Shown here piece by piece: positions 24,238 to 31,675 of a stretch of DNA of 51,983 nucleotides. The DNA comes from Xanthobacter sp. NM-25 (lineage in GTDB: Bacteria > Pseudomonadota > Alphaproteobacteria > Rhizobiales > Xanthobacteraceae), in assembly GCF_022138605.1 (NCBI RefSeq), contig NZ_JACBFS010000011.1:1-51983 (forward strand), in the 5' to 3' direction. The notes below the pieces were generated by a model that had not been told where the DNA came from, ran no database searches, and was given only the letters and a program-made list of their open reading frames with translations. Made by a program: the position numbers and the translations under genes. Within the stretch, counting starts at the first letter, position 1. Each line of letters begins with the position of its first letter.

Positions 24238-24255
24238 GACGGCCTCACGCAACCT
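24238..24255 (+). promoter_or_regulatory. Weak candidate FtcR box before flgD
   Basis: GACGGCCTCACGCAACCT, 12 of 18 consensus positions, 35 nt before the flgD start and downstream of the flbT terminator. Placement supports it more than the match does. Confidence 0.4.
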
Positions 24256-24290
24256 TCGCCGGGCACAAGGGGGCAACGGAGGATTTTCCG

Positions 24291-24707
24291 ATGACCCAGA
24301 TCTCCAGCACCATGCCCGCGTCGGGGCTGACATCCAGCGCATCGACGGCGGCCACCACGTCCACCGGCTCGCCGTCCAGCGTGGACTATCGCGCGTTCCT
24401 GCAGCTCCTGGTGGCCCAGCTGCAGAACCAGGATCCCACCTCGCCGATGGATTCCACCGCCTACATGTCGCAGCTCGCCTCCTTTTCCCAGGTGGAGCAG
24501 AGCGTGGCCAGCAACGCCAAGCTGGACTCGCTTCTGGCCGCCAGCGCCCTGCAGACCGCCGACCTCGCCCTGGGCCGCACGGTGACGTCGGCCGACGGCA
24601 GTGTCAGCGGCACGGTGGCGTCGGTGCAGATCACCTCGTCCGGGCCGGTGGCGACGCTCACCAACGGGCAGAGCGTGGCGCTCGGCGCCGGCGTGACCCT
24701 GAGCTGA
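24291..24707 (+). CDS. flgD: Flagellar hook cap protein FlgD
   Basis: Hook assembly scaffold of 138 residues, a short form usual in rhizobia. The conserved segment VDYRAFLQLLVAQLQNQDPTSPMDSTAYMSQLASFSQVEQSVASNAKLDSLL is diagnostic; the C-terminal beta part (GRTVTSADGSVSGTVASVQITSSGPVATLTNGQ) is reduced. The start at ATG 24291 has GGAGG 8 nt upstream. Confidence 0.95.
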   Translation: MTQISSTMPASGLTSSASTAATTSTGSPSSVDYRAFLQLLVAQLQNQDPTSPMDSTAYMSQLASFSQVEQSVASNAKLDSLLAASALQTADLALGRTVTSADGSVSGTVASVQITSSGPVATLTNGQSVALGAGVTLS

Positions 24708-24710
24708 GCC

Positions 24711-24977
24711 ATGAACGAGGCCGATGCGCTCGACCTCACCCACGCCGCCATTTCCACCGTGCTGGTGGCGGCCGGGCCGGCGGTGGCTGCGGCCATGCTG
24801 GTGGGCATCCTCATCGCCCTGTTCCAGGCGCTGACCCAGATCCAGGAAGTTACGCTCACCTTCATCCCGAAGATCATCGCGGTGCTGGTGGTGTCGGCCC
24901 TCACCGGCTCGTTCATGGGGGCCCAGATCATGGCCTTCACGGAGGAGCTGTACGGCCACATCGCCAACGGCTTCTGA
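24711..24977 (+). CDS. fliQ: Flagellar export gate protein FliQ
   Basis: Small export gate protein of 88 residues with two membrane helices (about 15-40 and 50-72). Family pattern AAGPAVAAAMLVGILIALFQALTQIQEVTLTFIPKIIAVLVVSALTGSFMG. It lies 3 nt after flgD. Confidence 0.97.
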   Translation: MNEADALDLTHAAISTVLVAAGPAVAAAMLVGILIALFQALTQIQEVTLTFIPKIIAVLVVSALTGSFMGAQIMAFTEELYGHIANGF

Positions 24978-25024
24978 GGGCCCCGCGATGTGCTGCGCCA
25001 CGCCCGAACGAGGGAATCTGACCG

Positions 25025-27109
25025 ATGGCCGATCTGTCCGTGATCGATGAACCGGGCGTCCGCTCGCGGCGCGACATCGGCTTCGCCATGGGCATCGTGG
25101 CGATCCTCGCGGTTCTGTTCCTGCCCATTCCGCCGGTGCTGATCGACATCGGCCTTGCTCTGTCCATCGCCCTGTCGGTGCTGATCCTGATGGTGGCGCT
25201 GTGGATCCAGAAGCCGCTGGAATTCTCCGCCTTTCCCACCGTGCTGCTGATCGCCACCCTGCTGCGGCTCGGCCTCGGGGTGGCCACCACCCGCCTCATC
25301 CTCTCCCACGGGGGGGATGGGGTGCATGCCGCCGGGCGCATCATCAACGGCTTCTCCCAACTGGTGATGAGCGGCGACTTCGTCATCGGCATCGTGGTGT
25401 TCCTGATCCTGGTGACGGTGAACTTCCTGGTCATCACCAAGGGCGCCACCCGCATCGCCGAGGTGGGGGCGCGCTTCACCCTGGATGCCATCCCCGGCAA
25501 GCAGATGGCCATCGACGCCGATCTCAACGGCGGCCTCATCGACGACAAGGAGGCGCAGCGCCGTCGCAGCGAGCTGGAGGAGGAAAGCTCCTTCTTCGGC
25601 TCCATGGACGGCGCCTCCAAATTCGTGCGCGGCGAGGCGGTGGCGAGCCTCATCACCATCGCGGTCAACATTTTCGGCGGCATCATCATCGGCGTCACCC
25701 GCCATGGCATGCCCATCGGCGATGCGGCGGACATCTTCACCCGCCTGTCGGTGGGCGATGGCCTGGTGTCGCAGATCCCGGCCCTCATCGTGTCGCTGTC
25801 CGCCGGCCTCCTGGTCTCCAAGGGCGGCACCCGGGGGCGGGCGGAAAAGGCGGTGCTGGGCCAGCTCGGCGCCTATCCGCGCGCCCTGTTCGTGGCCGCC
25901 GGCCTCATGTTCGCTTTGGCACTGGTGCCGGGCCTGCCGCTGCTGCCGTTCGCGCTGCTGGGCGGGATCATGACCTTCGTCGGCTATTCCATTCCCCGGC
26001 AGCTCGCCAGGCAGCGCGCCGAGGAAGAGGCCAAGGCCGAGGCGCAGAAGCAGGAGGCCGAGCGCGAGGCGCGCGAATCCGTCAAGGAAAGCCTGCGCAC
26101 GGCGGAAATTGAGGTGTGCGTGGGCAAGCAGCTGGCGGGCCAAGTGCTGCGCGCGCCCACCGAGCTCAACCATCGCATCGGCAAGATGCGGCGCAAGTTC
26201 GCCATGCGCTATGGCTTCGTGGTGCCGGACATCCGCATGACGGAGAGCCTCGGCGTGCCGGCCAAGGGCTATCAGCTCAAGATCCACGGCACGGTGGTGA
26301 GCGTCCAGGAGCTGCGCATCGGCGAATTGCTGGTGGTGGTGGGCGATGGGCCGGCGCCGGACGTGCCCGGCGACGAGGTGCGCGAGCCGGCGTTCGGCAT
26401 GAAGGCCATGTGGGTGGCGGAAGCCTATGCGGGCGAGGTGAAGCGCGAGGGCTTCGCGCCGGTGGACAATCTCACCGTGATCCTCACCCATGTCAGCGAG
26501 GTGATCGCCAACAACCTGCCGCAGCTTCTGTCCTACAAGGACATGCGCGGCCTGCTCGACCGGCTCGATCCGGAATACAAGCGCCTGATCGAAGACATCT
26601 GCCCCGCGCAGATCTCCTTCTCCGGCCTGCAGGCGGTGCTCAAGCTGCTGTTGTCGGAGCGGGTGTCCATCCGCAATCTCAACCTCATCCTGGAAGCCAT
26701 CGCCGAGATCGTGCCCCACGCCCGCCGGTCCGAGCAGGTGGCCGAGCATGTGCGCATGCGCATGGCCCAGCAGATCTGCGGTGATCTCGCCGAGGGCGGG
26801 GTGCTCAACGTGCTGCGGCTGGGGTCCAAATGGGACCTGGCCTTCCACCAGGCGCTCAAGCGCGACGCCAAGGGCGAGGTGATCGAGTTCGACATCGACC
26901 CGCGCCTGGTGGAGCAGTTCGGCGCCGAGGCCGCCACCGCGGTGCGCGAGCGCATGCGCGCCGGCACCGCCTTCGTGCTGGTGACGGCGCCGGATGCCCG
27001 CCCCTATGTGCGCATGATCGTGGAGCGCATGTTCCCCTCGCTGCCGGTGCTCTCCCATGTGGAGATCGCCCGTGGTGTGGAGATCAAATCCCTGGGGGCG
27101 ATCGCGTGA
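25025..27109 (+). CDS. flhA: Flagellar export gate protein FlhA
   Basis: Export gate protein of 694 residues, full length. The N-terminal half has about eight membrane segments, with family blocks PTVLLIATLLRLGLGVATTRLIL and FVIGIVVFLILVTVNFLVITKGATRIAEVGARFTLDAIPGKQMAIDADLN, and the signature RRRSELEEESSFFGSMDGASKFVRGE. The C-terminal cytoplasmic half binds export chaperones and includes PQLLSYKDMRGLLDRLD. The stop overlaps the fliR start (GTGA). Confidence 0.98.
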   Translation: MADLSVIDEPGVRSRRDIGFAMGIVAILAVLFLPIPPVLIDIGLALSIALSVLILMVALWIQKPLEFSAFPTVLLIATLLRLGLGVATTRLILSHGGDGVHAAGRIINGFSQLVMSGDFVIGIVVFLILVTVNFLVITKGATRIAEVGARFTLDAIPGKQMAIDADLNGGLIDDKEAQRRRSELEEESSFFGSMDGASKFVRGEAVASLITIAVNIFGGIIIGVTRHGMPIGDAADIFTRLSVGDGLVSQIPALIVSLSAGLLVSKGGTRGRAEKAVLGQLGAYPRALFVAAGLMFALALVPGLPLLPFALLGGIMTFVGYSIPRQLARQRAEEEAKAEAQKQEAEREARESVKESLRTAEIEVCVGKQLAGQVLRAPTELNHRIGKMRRKFAMRYGFVVPDIRMTESLGVPAKGYQLKIHGTVVSVQELRIGELLVVVGDGPAPDVPGDEVREPAFGMKAMWVAEAYAGEVKREGFAPVDNLTVILTHVSEVIANNLPQLLSYKDMRGLLDRLDPEYKRLIEDICPAQISFSGLQAVLKLLLSERVSIRNLNLILEAIAEIVPHARRSEQVAEHVRMRMAQQICGDLAEGGVLNVLRLGSKWDLAFHQALKRDAKGEVIEFDIDPRLVEQFGAEAATAVRERMRAGTAFVLVTAPDARPYVRMIVERMFPSLPVLSHVEIARGVEIKSLGAIA

Positions 27110-27861
27110 ACCCCCTCACCGGCACCGTCATCCTCACCTGCTTCCTGGTGTTCTGCCGGATCGGCGGGTGTCTGATGCTGATGCCGGGGGTGGGCGGGCG
27201 CAACCTGCCGCCGCAGGTCCGCCTGTTTCTCGGTCTCGCGGTGGCCCTGGCCTTCGTGCCGGCCACCTATGGGCTGGTGGCGCCGCAGGTGGAGGGGGCA
27301 AGCCCGGCACGGCTGCTGGTGATGATCGCCGGCGAGGTCGGCACCGGGGCGCTGATCGGCCTTTTGGCGCGGATCTACATCCTGGCGCTGGAGACCCTGG
27401 CGAGCTTCATGGCCCAGGCGGTGGGCCTGGCCGCTATGCCGGGCCTTTCAGTGGAGGACAACGCGCCGCTGCCCACCCTCGCCACCCTGTTCACCTTCGC
27501 CGCCGTGGCGCTCATCTTCATGGCGGACCAGCATCTCGAGCTGGTGCGCGGCCTGTTCGACAGCTATCGCCGGGTGCCGCCCGGGGCGCTGTTTGGCGCG
27601 CGGCCGGCGCTGGTGGATCTGGTGGACCAGCTCACCGCCGCCTTCCTGCTCGCGCTGCGCATCGCCAGCCCGTTCATCCTCTATTCCATCCTGGTCAATT
27701 TCGCGGTGGGGCTCATCAACAAGTTCACGCCGCAGATCCCGGTGTTCTTCATCGCCGGGCCGTTCGTCACCGCCGGCGGTCTGCTGCTGCTCTATGCGAG
27801 CGTCGAGCCGCTGCTGTCCGGTTTCCTGCTGGCGTTCAGCCAGTGGCTGCGCAATGGCTGA
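27106..27861 (+). CDS. fliR: Flagellar export gate protein FliR
   Basis: Export gate protein of 251 residues with about six membrane segments. It begins MNPLTGTVILTCFLVFCRIGGCLMLMPGVGGRNLPPQVRLFLGLAVALA; the FliR blocks FMAQAVGLAAMPGLSVEDNAPLPTLATLF and FAVGLINKFTPQIPVFFIAGPFVTAGGLLLLY are clear. The start is GTG 27106 overlapping the flhA stop; an upstream extension of the frame is antisense-free read-through inside flhA. Confidence 0.96.
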   Translation: MNPLTGTVILTCFLVFCRIGGCLMLMPGVGGRNLPPQVRLFLGLAVALAFVPATYGLVAPQVEGASPARLLVMIAGEVGTGALIGLLARIYILALETLASFMAQAVGLAAMPGLSVEDNAPLPTLATLFTFAAVALIFMADQHLELVRGLFDSYRRVPPGALFGARPALVDLVDQLTAAFLLALRIASPFILYSILVNFAVGLINKFTPQIPVFFIAGPFVTAGGLLLLYASVEPLLSGFLLAFSQWLRNG

Positions 27862-27872
27862 GGGAGAGGCCC

Positions 27873-28280
27873 ATGGATCCGCGACACCGCAAGACCGAGC
27901 GCATCCTCGCCGTGCGTGAGCAGCTGCAGCGGGCCGCCGAATGGCGCCTTGCCGAGGCGAGCCGCGAGCGGGCACGGCTGGACCAGACGCGGCAGGCCCT
28001 GTTGTCCACCCTCTCCTGTGATCTGCTCGGGCCGGTGCTGCTGGAGCATGCCGCGCGCCACCTGCAGCGGATCGCCGCCGAAAGCAGCCGGGCCGAGGCC
28101 CGCCACCAGGCGGAGCAGGCGCGGGTGCGGGAGGAAACGCTGGCCACCAAGCGGGCGGAGCGGCTGGCGACGGCGGCAGCGGCGACCGCGCGCGCCGCGG
28201 CCGAGCGCAGGCAGATGGCGGAAATCGCCGAGGCGAGTGCCCTGCGCGCCGCCGACGATGGGGATGCAAGCCTCGCATAA
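27873..28280 (+). CDS. FliJ-like coiled-coil protein
   Basis: Protein of 135 residues, almost entirely charged helix rich in Arg, Glu, Gln and Ala (RKTERILAVREQLQRAAEWRLAEASRERARLDQTRQALL...), predicted to be a coiled coil. FliJ, the export apparatus protein that contacts FliI and FlhA, has this composition and size, and this gene directly follows fliR in the export gate operon. Sequence conservation in FliJ is low so the name is tentative. ATG 27873 has GGGAGAGG just upstream. The stop codon lies inside the box upstream of flgJ. Confidence 0.6.
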   Translation: MDPRHRKTERILAVREQLQRAAEWRLAEASRERARLDQTRQALLSTLSCDLLGPVLLEHAARHLQRIAAESSRAEARHQAEQARVREETLATKRAERLATAAAATARAAAERRQMAEIAEASALRAADDGDASLA

Positions 28281-28283
28281 GCC
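28266..28283 (+). promoter_or_regulatory. Candidate FtcR box of the flgJ unit
   Basis: GCAAGCCTCGCATAAGCC, 16 of 18 consensus positions, overlapping the stop codon of the FliJ-like gene and 66 nt before the flgJ ATG. Half sites AAGCC and AAGCC are 11 bp apart. Confidence 0.7.
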
Positions 28284-28349
28284 AGCTCCGGCACCCTGAT
28301 GGGGTCATCGTTCCCGCGCGTTTCAGGGAGCCTTACAGGGAGCCAGAGC

Positions 28350-28886
28350 ATGGGCATCCGTCCCCCTTCCGATCTCGTCTTCGACGTGATGCAGGCCGCC
28401 GATGCCTCCCGTGCCCGGGCGGTGGTCGGTAAGCTGCAATCCCTGTCGCCGGGGGACGGCGCGGCTTTCGCGCGGGCGCTGGACGCCACCGAGGAGGGCG
28501 CGGCCCCCGCCGCCGCCGCCAGCGCCGCCCGAGCCGCGGCCCTCATTCCCCCGGGACTGGGCTTCTCCGGCACCACCCTCACCCATCTGCGCAACGCCCA
28601 TGCCCTGAGCGAACGCGGGGCCACCGGGTTCGCCGCCGCCACGCCGGGCAGCGCCACCTTGAAGAAATTCGAGGCTATGGCGGTCTCCCGCTTCCTCGAC
28701 CAGATGATGCCTGCGTCCAGCAGCATCTATGGCAGCAGCCAAGCCGGCCAGACCTGGAAAAGCCTGCTCACCGAGAAGCTCGGCGAGCGTATCGCCGATG
28801 CCGGCGGCATCGGCATCGCCCGGCGGCTGGAGCAGGCCGCGCGCGCCCATGGACCCCTCCTTGAGAAGACCGGAGCCACGGCATGA
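28350..28886 (+). CDS. flgJ: Rod-binding protein FlgJ (CheL type)
   Basis: Protein of 178 residues with a C-terminal rod-binding domain (LKKFEAMAVSRFLDQMMPASSSIYGSSQAGQTWKSLLTEKLGERIADAGGIGIARRL), matching the FlgJ N-terminal domain of enterics. The muramidase domain of enteric FlgJ is absent, as is usual in alphaproteobacteria, where the gene has been called cheL. The N-terminal half is Ala-rich. ATG 28350 has GGGAG 7 nt upstream. It overlaps the next gene by 4 nt. Confidence 0.9.
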   Translation: MGIRPPSDLVFDVMQAADASRARAVVGKLQSLSPGDGAAFARALDATEEGAAPAAAASAARAAALIPPGLGFSGTTLTHLRNAHALSERGATGFAAATPGSATLKKFEAMAVSRFLDQMMPASSSIYGSSQAGQTWKSLLTEKLGERIADAGGIGIARRLEQAARAHGPLLEKTGATA

Positions 28887-29290
28887 GCATCGAGTTTTTC
28901 GCCCCCCTCCTTCCCGGTGGCCGCAGCGCATCGACACCGGTGCGCACCACCCTCATCAGTGCCCTCGACCGCCTGGAGGAGGTGCTTGACGTGGAGAATG
29001 GCGCGCTTGCCGGCGGAGGCGATCTCGACATCGAGGAAATCAACCGCCGCAAGACCCGCAGCCTGCTGGAACTGAGCCGCGCCGCCCGGGCGCTGCCGCC
29101 GGGGGAGGATGCGGAACTGGCGGTGCGCGTTGGGCGCCTGAAGGACAAGCTCGACGAGAACCGCTACCTGGTCTCGGTGCAGCTTGGCGCTGCCCAGGAG
29201 GTGGGTGCGATCCTCGATACGGCGCTGCGTGAGGCGGAGTCGGACGGCACCTATTCGGCGCGGCCGGTGCGGGGCGAGACGCCGCGATGA
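28883..29290 (+). CDS. FlgN-like flagellar chaperone
   Basis: Helical protein of 135 residues. The pattern LISALDRLEEVLDVENGALAGGG...INRRKTRSLLELSRAARAL...VGRLKDKLDENRYLVSVQLGAAQEVGAIL resembles FlgN, the export chaperone for the junction proteins FlgK and FlgL. It overlaps flgJ and the next gene by 4 nt each. In related alphaproteobacteria a FlgN-like gene follows flgJ. The match is by pattern only. Confidence 0.6.
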   Translation: MSIEFFAPLLPGGRSASTPVRTTLISALDRLEEVLDVENGALAGGGDLDIEEINRRKTRSLLELSRAARALPPGEDAELAVRVGRLKDKLDENRYLVSVQLGAAQEVGAILDTALREAESDGTYSARPVRGETPR

Positions 29291-29823
29291 TCCGTTTCAT
29301 CATCATCGGCGTGTGGGTGTGCGCGGTGGCGCTGGGGTCGAGCTATGCGGCGGCCTACTGGACCGCCGGCGCCGCCTCAAGCAAGGCGGAGGAGCCCTAT
29401 CTGGCCGGTCTCGAATACCGGCGCACGCCCAACGTCACCATTCCGATGATCGTCAACGGCGGGGTGCAGGGCTATGTGCTGGCGCGGCTGGTCTACACCG
29501 CCGACGCCGCGATGCTGCGCACGCTTCCGGTGGAGCCCGTCATCTTTGTCGTCAATGCCGCTTTTGAAGAGATCTACACCAATGGCCGCGTCGAGAGCGG
29601 CAAGGTGTCGAAATACAATCTCAACGAGATGCTTCAGCGCATCAAGGTGGCAACCAATACCAGACTCAACGGCGAGGTCATTCGCGACGTTCTGGTCGAT
29701 TCACTGAACTATATCGACAAGACCGACATGCGCAGCGGCGTTGGCGTGAATACGGCGTCGTCGGCCTCGCCCAAGGATCACGGAAAAGATCACAAGTCGT
29801 CCGAAGGTAAATCCGGGCACTAG
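29287..29823 (+). CDS. Unassigned membrane-anchored flagellar-operon protein, 178 aa
   Basis: One N-terminal membrane segment (residues 2-25, IRFIIIGVWVCAVALGSSYAAAYW), then a domain that should be periplasmic: RRTPNVTIPMIVNGGVQGYVLARLVYTADAAMLRTLPVEPVIFVVNAAFEEIYTNG, then YNLNEMLQRIKVATNTRLNGEVIRDVLVDSLNYID, and a hydrophilic His/Lys/Ser-rich tail. The layout (anchor, beta-rich part, final helix that starts near NGEVIRDVLV) recalls FliL, and a true fliL is at 6256-6765, so this could be a second FliL-like protein. I do not know its function. Confidence 0.8.
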   Translation: MIRFIIIGVWVCAVALGSSYAAAYWTAGAASSKAEEPYLAGLEYRRTPNVTIPMIVNGGVQGYVLARLVYTADAAMLRTLPVEPVIFVVNAAFEEIYTNGRVESGKVSKYNLNEMLQRIKVATNTRLNGEVIRDVLVDSLNYIDKTDMRSGVGVNTASSASPKDHGKDHKSSEGKSGH

Positions 29824-29832
29824 GGGTGAAAC

Positions 29833-31506
29833 ATGAGAATTACAGGGAAGATATATGCCATCGTCGGTGTGCTGGGCCTGACCACGGTCGCGGTCTGCGG
29901 GGTGGCGATCTATGGGCTGAGACTGGAGACGGAGGCGAGCCAGCGGCTCGACCAGGTCTCCCAGCGCGCCTTCCTTGTCCAGAGCCTGAACGCGGGCATC
30001 ACCGAGGTGGTGATGGAATCGCGTGGCATCTACATGGCCAGTGACGTCGCGCAAGTGAAGAAGTTCGCCGCCGGGCTCGAAAGGGCGCTGGGCGGCATGG
30101 AGAAGGACCTGGCGGCGCTGCGACGGCTCACCCCGCTGGCCGATCTGCGCAGCTTCGAGCAGGTGGCCGCCGGTGTGAGTGCCTTCCGCGATTTTCGCCT
30201 GGAGACGGTGCGGCTCGGCCTCGAGCAGGGGGCGGCGGCGGCCAACCTGCAGGGCAACAACGAGGCCAATCGCAACAACCGCAAGGCGCTACAGGCGTCC
30301 CTCGATCAGGTCACCGAGCAGATCCGGGCCCAGCTCGCGCCGCTGCGCGCGGAAGAGGCGCGGGTGGCGGAGTGGACCTTGTGGCTGCTGCTGACCTTCA
30401 CCGGCAGCGGCCTGGTGGTGGGCATGGGCACCGCCCTGTGGATCGGCACGCGGCTGCTGAGCCGGCCGCTGGGGCAGGTCTCCACCGCCATCGGGCAGCT
30501 GGCCAGCGGCCAGCTCGCGGTGGAGCTGGCGACGCGGCGTGGCCGCGACGAGATCGGCGACCTGTGGTCCAGCACCGAGCGGCTGCAGCGCGAGCTGACG
30601 ACGGCGGAAGCGGCGCGGCTGGAGCAGGAGGAGGCCGCCGGGCGCTATCAGGACGAGAAGCGAGCCAGCATGCATCAGCTGGCACAGGATTTTGACGTGG
30701 CGGTTTCCGGCGTGGTGCAGACGGTGGCCGATGCGGTGGGGGTGCTGGAGCGCAATGCCAGCGCCATGCGCCTGTCGGCCGATGACACCTCGCGGCAGTC
30801 CACGGTGGTGGCCGCCGCCGCCGAGCAGGCCACCAGCAATGTGCAGATCGCCGCCTCGGCGGCGGAAGAGCTGGCCGCCTCGGTCCGGGAGATCGGTGGT
30901 CAGGTGGCGACCGCCGCCAAGGTCGCCGCGGAGGCCACCTCCCAGGCGTCGGGCACCGCCGAGGTGGTGCGCGGCCTCGCTGTGAGCGCGGGGCGGATCG
31001 GGCAGGTGGTCAATCTGATCACCGACATTGCCGCCCAGACCAATCTCCTGGCCCTGAACGCCACCATCGAGGCGGCGCGCGCCGGCGAGGCCGGACGGGG
31101 CTTCGCCGTGGTGGCGCAGGAAGTGAAGAGCCTCGCCGAGCAGACCTCCAAGGCCACCGAGGAGATCTCGTCGCAGATCGCCGAGGTGCAGCGCGCCACT
31201 GGTGAGGTGGTGCAGGCCATCGAGGACATCACCGGCACCATCCGGCGCATCGACGACATCTCGGGGGCCATCGCCACCTCCATCGAGGAGCAGGGCACCG
31301 CCACCGGAGAGATTGCGCAGAACGTGCACCAGGCCGCCCGCGGCACCCGCGACGTCTCCACTTCCATCGCCAGCGTGAGCACCGCGGCGGCGGACACCGG
31401 TCGCGCCTCCGGGGACATCGTTCATGCGGCCAGCGATCTGTCGACCCAGGCCGAGCAGCTGCGCACCCAGGTGAGCGCCTTCATCACCCGGGTGCGGGCC
31501 GCCTGA
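29833..31506 (+). CDS. Methyl-accepting chemotaxis protein (four-helix bundle sensor)
   Basis: Transmembrane chemoreceptor of 557 residues. First membrane segment about residues 8-29, a periplasmic helical-bundle sensor of about 150 residues (NAGITEVVMESRGIYM; NNEANRNNRKALQASL), second membrane segment about 181-205, a HAMP domain (RLLSRPLGQVSTAIGQLASGQL) and the signalling hairpin with tip ITDIAAQTNLLALNATIEAARAGEAGRGFAVVAQEV (397-431). There is no C-terminal CheR/CheB tether pentapeptide; it ends SAFITRVRAA. It is the last gene of the flgJ unit and is followed by a terminator, just upstream of cheA. Confidence 0.95.
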   Translation: MRITGKIYAIVGVLGLTTVAVCGVAIYGLRLETEASQRLDQVSQRAFLVQSLNAGITEVVMESRGIYMASDVAQVKKFAAGLERALGGMEKDLAALRRLTPLADLRSFEQVAAGVSAFRDFRLETVRLGLEQGAAAANLQGNNEANRNNRKALQASLDQVTEQIRAQLAPLRAEEARVAEWTLWLLLTFTGSGLVVGMGTALWIGTRLLSRPLGQVSTAIGQLASGQLAVELATRRGRDEIGDLWSSTERLQRELTTAEAARLEQEEAAGRYQDEKRASMHQLAQDFDVAVSGVVQTVADAVGVLERNASAMRLSADDTSRQSTVVAAAAEQATSNVQIAASAAEELAASVREIGGQVATAAKVAAEATSQASGTAEVVRGLAVSAGRIGQVVNLITDIAAQTNLLALNATIEAARAGEAGRGFAVVAQEVKSLAEQTSKATEEISSQIAEVQRATGEVVQAIEDITGTIRRIDDISGAIATSIEEQGTATGEIAQNVHQAARGTRDVSTSIASVSTAAADTGRASGDIVHAASDLSTQAEQLRTQVSAFITRVRAA

Positions 31507-31565
31507 GCGGCCTTCGTTCGGAGCGGCGGTGTGGCCTTCCCTCCATCCCGCGCTGCCGCTCCTTG

Positions 31566-31630
31566 GTCCCCGCGCCGCCGGATCGTTCCGGCCGGCGCGA
31601 CCCTCGACGGCGCGGGGACGTCTTTTCTTG
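31566..31630 (+). terminator. Terminator after the first MCP gene
   Basis: Perfect 12-bp stem GTCCCCGCGCCG/CGGCGCGGGGAC (31566-31577 with 31608-31619) around a 30-nt loop with its own GC-rich structure, followed by GTCTTTTCTT. It separates the MCP unit from the cheA operon. Confidence 0.8.
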
Positions 31631-31675
31631 AAGCCCTGACCGGCTGCTGCGCCGCGTCTGCTCGGAGTTGAGATC

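Noticed and set aside
24461..27058. Very long open frame antisense to flhA
   Set aside because: High-GC shadow of the flhA reading frame; His/Gly/Arg-rich composition without domains, no ribosome site, and flhA is unmistakable.
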